A stretch of 10,171 nt of DNA from Chthoniobacter flavus. Its GTDB lineage: Bacteria > Verrucomicrobiota > Verrucomicrobiia > Chthoniobacterales > Terrimicrobiaceae. The notes under the pieces are model-generated. The model ran no database searches and was not told where the DNA came from. It was given only the letters and a program-made list of their open reading frames with translations. Numbering within the stretch: position 1 is the first letter of the stretch; each line of letters starts with the position of its first letter. Made by a program: the position numbers and the translations under genes. Shown here piece by piece: positions 6,419 to 10,171 of this stretch. The stretch lies in contig CAMBAQ010000060.1 in assembly GCA_945863785.1 (NCBI GenBank), positions 1 through 10,171 of the forward strand, read 5' to 3'.

Positions 6419-7318
6419 ATGCCAGTTTCGCCAAAAAACATCCTCATCCTTGGCGCTGGCGGACGCTTGGCGGGATCGCTTGCAGAATGTTGGCGAGCGC
6501 ATCACAAGGTCACGGCACTGAGACGCCCAGAACTCAATGTCGCTGACCCCGACGCTTTGGAGCGACTCCTCGATTCCCACGATTTCGATATTCTGGTGAA
6601 TGGAACGGGGCTCACCAACGTGGATCGCTGTGAGCAGGACCGCGAAGAAGCCCGTGTCGTCAATACCGTCGCCCCCGGACTGATGGCCCGCTGCGCCGAG
6701 GCCCGGGGAGCGCGTCTCATCCACTTCAGCACGGATTATGTCTTCGATGGCGCCCAGCGTGAACCCTACACCGAGAGCGATGTCGCGCACCCTTGCGGTT
6801 GGTATGGAGCCACGAAGCTAGATGGTGAGAACGAAGTTCTCGCTACCGGTCGACTCGGTATGGTTGTGCGGGTCTCTTGGGTTTTTGGGCCAGCGAAGCC
6901 CTCCTTCGTGGATGCCTTGATCTCACGCGCCCAAACCGAAGACCACGTTGAAGCGATCGCTGACAAGTTTTCCTCACCCACCTCGGCTATCGATACAGCA
7001 GGTTGGATGGAGCCTTTTTTCAACTTGGAACTGCCAGGCGGCCTTTACCATGCCTGCAATGCGGGCACATGTTCTTGGCAGGAATATGGCACCCACGCGC
7101 TGGCCGTTGCAAGCGATGCGGGGGTTCCACTCCGCACGAAAGCCGTCGCCCCGATTCGACTCGCCGACATGAAACAATTCATTGCGCCGCGTCCTATTTT
7201 CTCCATTCTTTCCACACGGAAACTCACTTCAGTGACTGGCATTTCTCCACGCCACTGGCGCGACGCGCTCCGTGATTACATTTTTAAAAAACATGCACCG
7301 CTTTCATCTACGACCTGA
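6419..7318 (+). CDS. RmlD-like NAD(P)-dependent sugar nucleotide reductase (extended SDR)
   Basis: The 299-residue protein is an extended short-chain dehydrogenase of the RmlD (dTDP-4-dehydrorhamnose reductase) type. The nucleotide-binding loop is LGAGGRLAG at 11-19, a GxxGxxA variant. The family signature IHFSTDYVFDG lies at 101-111, and the catalytic Tyr-x3-Lys is Y129-G-A-T-K133, preceded by an RmlD-like HPCGWYGATKLDGE context. The DIDxLVNxT-like segment (FDILVNGTGLTNVD) also fits. RmlD makes dTDP-L-rhamnose for surface polysaccharide, but no other rml gene is in the window, so another sugar substrate, or the MAT2B-like members of this family, cannot be excluded. GGAG about 12 bases before the ATG is a weak ribosome site. 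The last 26 bases overlap rsmE in another frame. Confidence 0.85.
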   Translation: MPVSPKNILILGAGGRLAGSLAECWRAHHKVTALRRPELNVADPDALERLLDSHDFDILVNGTGLTNVDRCEQDREEARVVNTVAPGLMARCAEARGARLIHFSTDYVFDGAQREPYTESDVAHPCGWYGATKLDGENEVLATGRLGMVVRVSWVFGPAKPSFVDALISRAQTEDHVEAIADKFSSPTSAIDTAGWMEPFFNLELPGGLYHACNAGTCSWQEYGTHALAVASDAGVPLRTKAVAPIRLADMKQFIAPRPIFSILSTRKLTSVTGISPRHWRDALRDYIFKKHAPLSSTT

Positions 7319-8045
7319 GAATTGGGATTCCGCCACATTGGATCCCGAAGAATCCCACCACTGCTCGCACGTACTTCGCCTCAACGAGGGCGATCGTGTC
7401 ACCGTCTTCGACGGGGCTGGACGCGAAGGGCAAGCCACCATCGCTTCGACCACATCCTCCCGAGTCACTCTGAAGATCGCCGGCACGACCAAGACCCCTC
7501 CCCCACCCTGCGAGATCACACTGGCCCAAGCCATTCCCAAGGGAAAAAACATGGACCTCATCGTCCAAAAGGCCGTCGAACTCGGCGCCTCAAAGCTCGT
7601 TCCCATCTTGTCCGACCGCACCATCGTTCAGCTCGATGCGGATGAAACCGCAAAGAAGCGCGAAAAATGGCACGCCGTCGCCCTCGAAGCCTGCAAACAA
7701 TGCGGCCAAAACCACCTCCCGGTCATATCCGCACCGGTGAATATGAAGGATTTTCTGGAGCGAGCGGATAAATCCTCCCTCCTTCTCATTGCCTCCCTCC
7801 AACCGGACGCAAGAACCCTGAAATTTGTCCTCTCGGAGTACACTCAGCAATACGGCGCACTTCCGAAACGAGTCACTGTCTTTGTCGGCCCAGAAGGAGA
7901 TTTCACTCCCGCAGAGATCTCACTCGCGAAGTCGCACGGATGCCAACCGATCACGCTTGGCCCGATTATTTTGCGGACAGAAACAGCCGCGATCTATTGC
8001 CTCAGCGTGCTCGCGCACGAACTCTTTATTCCCCACCCCGCGTAG
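7293..8045 (+). CDS. rsmE: 16S rRNA (uracil-1498-N3)-methyltransferase
   Basis: RsmE transfers a methyl group from S-adenosylmethionine to N3 of U1498 in 16S rRNA. The ATG at 7293 is chosen because RsmE proteins typically start MHRF, as seen here (MHRFHLRPENWDS); a GTG at 7272 would add seven residues within the preceding gene. The resulting 250 residues are the normal family length. The N-terminal PUA-like domain includes HHCSHVLRLNEGDRVTVFDG. The SPOUT (trefoil-knot) methyltransferase domain shows KGKNMDLIVQKAVELG, VGPEGDFTPAEI and LGPIILRTETAA, which are the cofactor-binding knot motifs. GPEGD replaces the commoner GPEGG. The gene overlaps the reductase by 26 bases at its start and a convergent membrane-protein gene by 20 bases at its end. 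Confidence 0.96.
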   Translation: MHRFHLRPENWDSATLDPEESHHCSHVLRLNEGDRVTVFDGAGREGQATIASTTSSRVTLKIAGTTKTPPPPCEITLAQAIPKGKNMDLIVQKAVELGASKLVPILSDRTIVQLDADETAKKREKWHAVALEACKQCGQNHLPVISAPVNMKDFLERADKSSLLLIASLQPDARTLKFVLSEYTQQYGALPKRVTVFVGPEGDFTPAEISLAKSHGCQPITLGPIILRTETAAIYCLSVLAHELFIPHPA

Positions 8046-8451
8046 GCGGCGGGGCACTCAAGAGCGGCGGCAAAGGCTCTGGTTCCCTTTCCTCTTGCAC
8101 CTCCACTGGCGCGACCACTTTAGGGACCGGCGGCTTGTAGACTGTAGCCCTTCGGACAACCACAGGCTGCTCCCGAGGCACCGGACGCAGGATCGGAAAA
8201 ACGATCACAAATCCCACTGCCACAACCAGCGAGACCACGGAGAGAATCAGCGCCCACTTCGCGCGTTTCGCCGCTTGGCGAATCTCACCCTGTGCCAAAG
8301 CCTGCTCGCGCTCAGCGATTAATTCAACACACGCCAGCCTTTGCGGAGACCTTTCAGCATAGGTGGGAGCAATGGCTTTGAGACGCTCCAATGGGTAGCG
8401 GGAAAAATTCCGCTTATCATTATCCACGATCTCAAATTCAATTTCATCCAT
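8026..8451 (-). CDS. Small single-pass membrane protein with proline-rich tail, unknown function
   Basis: I do not recognise a family. The 141-residue product has a charged N-terminal part of about 65 residues (MDEIEFEIVDNDKRNFSRYP, then helix-like ERLKAIAPTYAERSPQRL and ELIAEREQALAQGEIRQA). A clear transmembrane helix lies at about 66-88 (WALILSVVSLVVAVGFVIVF), and the tail of about 53 residues is rich in Pro, Val and Glu (VYKPPVPKVVAPVEVQEE and EREPEPLPPLLSAPPP). Lys/Arg just before the helix favour N-terminus inside and tail in the periplasm. The tail resembles the proline-rich spacer of TonB in composition only; no TonB C-terminal domain follows. A real gene is supported by the consistent topology and by the lack of any other gene here. 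It converges on rsmE and shares 20 bases with its end, and is divergent from the HIT gene. Confidence 0.75.
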   Translation of the reverse strand: MDEIEFEIVDNDKRNFSRYPLERLKAIAPTYAERSPQRLACVELIAEREQALAQGEIRQAAKRAKWALILSVVSLVVAVGFVIVFPILRPVPREQPVVVRRATVYKPPVPKVVAPVEVQEEREPEPLPPLLSAPPPTRGGE

Positions 8452-8510
8452 ACCTGAGCGATAGGTGTAACCTTAGACACGAAAAAAGGAGAAGCGCAAA
8501 CCCGTGTTCG

Positions 8511-8535
8511 TTTTTTTCGAATCATTCGATCAAAA
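8511..8535. promoter_or_regulatory. Dyad-symmetric site in divergent intergenic region, candidate operator
   Basis: The 126-base gap between the leftward membrane-protein gene (8451) and the rightward HIT gene (8578) contains TCGAAT-C-ATTCGA at 8517-8529, a perfect 6+6 inverted repeat around one base. It extends outward, after two mismatched pairs, to TTTT (8511-8514) and AAAA (8532-8535), so 10 of 12 pairs match across 25 bases. No gene on either strand ends into this gap, so a terminator is unlikely and a protein-binding operator is the simpler reading. Which regulator binds is unknown, and it does not match the GAAC/GTTC-type LexA boxes that I know. The rest of the gap shows no convincing promoter. 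Confidence 0.4.
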
Positions 8536-8577
8536 ACGCATCGCCTGTTTCAAGCCCTGCAAGCATAGTGGTCTTCT

Positions 8578-9093
8578 ATGAACGAGACATTCCCCAAGAA
8601 TCACATCGAGTCGCTCTGGGCCCCTTGGCGTGTCGAATATTTTCAAGCCGAACACAAGATCAGCGGAGATTTCCTCTCCGTAGCTGCTACCTCGACCGAC
8701 GATGCCGCCCACCTCGTCGTCTCCCGCCGACCCACTGCCTTCCTCATCATGAACAAATACCCCTACTCCGCCGGGCATTTGATGGCCGTCCCCAATCGCA
8801 AAGTCTGCAAAATGGCGGAGATCACCGAGGAGGAAATTCTCGATCTCTGGAAACTCAGCATCCACGCGCAACGCCTCCTCGAAAAGGCCGTTCATGCCCA
8901 TGGTTTCAACATCGGCTGGAATCTCGGAAGTGCTTCAGGAGCGGGTGTGGACGACCACATTCATATCCACATCGTTCCACGCTGGAGCGGCGACTCGAAC
9001 TTCATGGCGGTCATCGGCGGCATCCGAATCATCCCGGAGGGCCTGATCCCACTCTACCAACGCCTCATACAAATCGAGAGCGAACTCGCGTAA
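8578..9093 (+). CDS. HIT-family nucleotide hydrolase/phosphorylase-like protein
   Basis: The 171-residue protein begins with SLWAPWRVEYF, the N-terminal signature of the HIT branch that includes diadenosine tetraphosphate (Ap4A) phosphorylase-like proteins. The catalytic histidine triad is DDHIHIHIVPRW, with H127, H129 and H131, in the context GAGVDDHIHIHIVPRWSGDS and then NFMAVIGG, which fits the same branch. LIMNKYPYSAGHLMAVP at about 56-72 is the conserved substrate-side segment. Many relatives carry a zinc-type Cys-x2-Cys near residue 33; here that stretch reads GDFLSVAATSTDD with no cysteines. It probably cleaves a nucleotide phosphoanhydride such as Ap4A or an AMP-conjugate, but the exact substrate cannot be told from sequence. 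The stop overlaps the ferredoxin start (TAATG), so the two are probably co-translated. Confidence 0.9.
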   Translation: MNETFPKNHIESLWAPWRVEYFQAEHKISGDFLSVAATSTDDAAHLVVSRRPTAFLIMNKYPYSAGHLMAVPNRKVCKMAEITEEEILDLWKLSIHAQRLLEKAVHAHGFNIGWNLGSASGAGVDDHIHIHIVPRWSGDSNFMAVIGGIRIIPEGLIPLYQRLIQIESELA

Positions 9094-9428
9094 TGGAAAA
9101 GTGGGATGCCGGATTCTCCAAAATGGGACTCACCGCCAGCGAGCGGCACGTTTTTCTCTGCATCGGTCCGGACTGCTGCTCCGAAGCGGCGGGGATGGAG
9201 GTCTGGGAAACCCTCAAAAACCGCATCCGCGACTTGGACATCCCCGTCATGCGAACCAAGGCGGCCTGCTTTCGTATTTGCTGCCAAGGTCCGTGGATGG
9301 CCGTTTACCCGGATGGGATTTGGTATGGGGAAGTCACACCAGAGCGCTGCGCAAGGATCATCGACGAGCACCTTGTCAGCAATCAACCGGTCACAGAATG
9401 GATCGCGCGGCAACATCCGCTCGGCTGA
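9093..9428 (+). CDS. Thioredoxin-fold [2Fe-2S] ferredoxin
   Basis: The 111-residue product starts at the ATG in the TAATG overlap with the HIT gene. It matches the small ferredoxins of the thioredoxin-like [2Fe-2S] fold. After a short lead, HVFLCIGPDCCSE supplies C23, C28 and C29, and RTKAACFRICCQGPWMAVYP supplies C59, C63 and C64. C23, C28, C59 and C63 are the likely cluster ligands by spacing. The segment GPWMAVYPDGIWYGEVTPER and the IIDEHLVSNQPV helix are typical of cyanobacterial-type and verrucomicrobial proteins annotated as (2Fe-2S) ferredoxin domain proteins. It is soluble and probably an electron carrier, with an unknown partner. No reductase or oxidase gene is adjacent. The stop is 21 bases before the dinB start. 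Confidence 0.88.
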   Translation: MEKWDAGFSKMGLTASERHVFLCIGPDCCSEAAGMEVWETLKNRIRDLDIPVMRTKAACFRICCQGPWMAVYPDGIWYGEVTPERCARIIDEHLVSNQPVTEWIARQHPLG

Positions 9429-9449
9429 GATATTCAACACAAGCGCGCT

Positions 9450-10171
9450 GTGACACGGACGATTTTCCACCTCGATATGGATGCCTTCTACGCCTCCGTG
9501 GAACAACGCGACTCGCCTGAGCTGGCCGGCCATCCCGTGATCGTCGGCGCCTCGCCGGACCGCAGGGGCGTCGTTTGCGCCGCCAGTTACGAAGCACGCG
9601 CGTTCGGGGTTCGTTCCGCCATGCCTTCCCGCACAGCCCAAAAGCTCTGCCCTCAAGGAATCTTTATCTCTCCCCGCATGGAGGCCTACCGCCGCGAGTC
9701 ACGCGAGATAATGACTTTGCTGACCGGATTCGGCGGACAAGTCGAGCAGGTCTCGGTGGACGAAGCCTACCTCGACATGAGTCATCACTTTGATGCATTC
9801 GATAGCCATGCCGCGATGGAGCTTGGCGCCAGCATGAAGTCGCTCATCCAAAGCCAGCGCCACCTCACGGCTAGCATCGGGATCGGGTCCAACAAACTGC
9901 TGGCAAAAATCGCCAGCGACCACGGAAAACCAAACGGCCTTTTCTGTATCACCGACGAGGAAAAAGTCGCCTTCTTGCGAGACCTCCCCGCATCAACCAT
10001 CCACGGCGTCGGGAAGGTCACCTCGGACGCCTTGGCTCAGAGGAAACTGATGACGATCGGCGACATCCAAGACTTCACCGGCGACCTGCGCTCGATCGTT
10101 GGATCATTTGCGACCCAGTTGAAATTATTCGCCCTCGGGGAAGACAACCGACCGCTGGAATTCGATGGCGC
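9450..10171 (+). CDS. dinB: DNA polymerase IV (Y family), N-terminal 240 codons; 3' end beyond window
   Basis: DinB is a low-fidelity polymerase for copying past damaged bases. The frame is open from a GTG at 9450 to the window edge. The only in-frame stop upstream is the TGA at 9426-9428 shared with the ferredoxin gene, and no ATG precedes the first motif, so GTG is the best start. Catalytic motifs are intact: FHLDMDAFYASVEQRD with Asp9, and QVSVDEAYLD with Asp104 and Glu105. Tyr14 is at the steric-gate position that excludes ribonucleotides. SYEARAFGVRSAMPS (fingers) and SIGIGSNKLLAKIASDHGKP (palm) are typical, and IHGVGKVT at about 184-191 is the helix-hairpin-helix of the thumb. The C-terminal little-finger domain and the clamp-binding motif are not in the window. 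No Shine-Dalgarno or LexA-like box is evident directly upstream, so transcription from the HIT gene is likely. Confidence 0.95.
   Translation, partial: MTRTIFHLDMDAFYASVEQRDSPELAGHPVIVGASPDRRGVVCAASYEARAFGVRSAMPSRTAQKLCPQGIFISPRMEAYRRESREIMTLLTGFGGQVEQVSVDEAYLDMSHHFDAFDSHAAMELGASMKSLIQSQRHLTASIGIGSNKLLAKIASDHGKPNGLFCITDEEKVAFLRDLPASTIHGVGKVTSDALAQRKLMTIGDIQDFTGDLRSIVGSFATQLKLFALGEDNRPLEFDG

Noticed and set aside
8511..8535. Rho-independent terminator or LexA box
   Set aside because: No gene on either strand reads into this gap, so a terminator has no purpose. The half-site TCGAAT does not match the GAAC/GTTC-type or CTGT-N8-ACAG LexA boxes.
8391..9092. Upstream extension of the ferredoxin frame to give a 345-residue protein
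   Set aside because: The frame happens to be open through the HIT gene, but that stretch has no ferredoxin features, whereas the HIT motifs in the other frame are clear. The ATG at 9093 gives the normal family length.
1..10171. tRNA, rRNA, CRISPR arrays, insertion sequences or integration sites
   Set aside because: Gaps between genes are short (largest 126 bases), and I saw no direct repeats, terminal inverted repeats, transposase motifs or cloverleaf-like segments.

Overview
This window looks like ordinary chromosomal DNA from a Gram-negative-type bacterium with an energised envelope. The gene content points towards Verrucomicrobiota: an ExbB with two different ExbDs, a membrane-anchored SurA/PpiD-like chaperone, a methionyl-tRNA synthetase without zinc-knuckle cysteines, and few clear Shine-Dalgarno sequences. 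That assignment is an inference from gene style, not from a marker gene. I see no rRNA, tRNA, transposase, phage gene or CRISPR array.

Left block (1-2894, minus strand). A five-gene operon reads leftwards out of the window: an exported TPR protein, an ExbB/TolQ-type proton-channel subunit with an unusual C-terminal zinc ribbon, two different ExbD/TolR-type subunits, and the first 75 codons of a membrane-anchored protein that resembles the N-terminus of AsmA-like proteins. Together they suggest a proton-driven envelope motor. No TonB or TolA is visible.

Middle block (2950-8045, plus strand). It starts from a very short divergent intergenic region. It holds a PpiD-like membrane-anchored folding factor, a small TPR protein coupled to it by a TGATG overlap, metG, an RmlD-type NAD(P)-dependent sugar reductase, and rsmE (16S rRNA m3U1498 methyltransferase), which starts inside the reductase gene. 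Spacing is 30 bases or less, or genes overlap, so co-transcription is likely.

Right block. A minus-strand gene (8026-8451) for a small single-pass membrane protein with a proline-rich tail converges on rsmE and overlaps its 3' end by 20 bases. A 126-base divergent gap (8452-8577) contains a 25-base dyad that could be an operator. Rightwards run a HIT-family nucleotide hydrolase/phosphorylase-like gene, a thioredoxin-fold [2Fe-2S] ferredoxin gene overlapping it (TAATG), and the first 240 codons of dinB (DNA polymerase IV), cut by the window edge.

Most genes are recognisable housekeeping functions. The least explained items are the zinc-ribbon ExbB with its paired ExbDs and AsmA-like neighbour, the proline-rich membrane protein, and the dyad at 8511-8535. 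I did not find a clearly new defence or mobile system.
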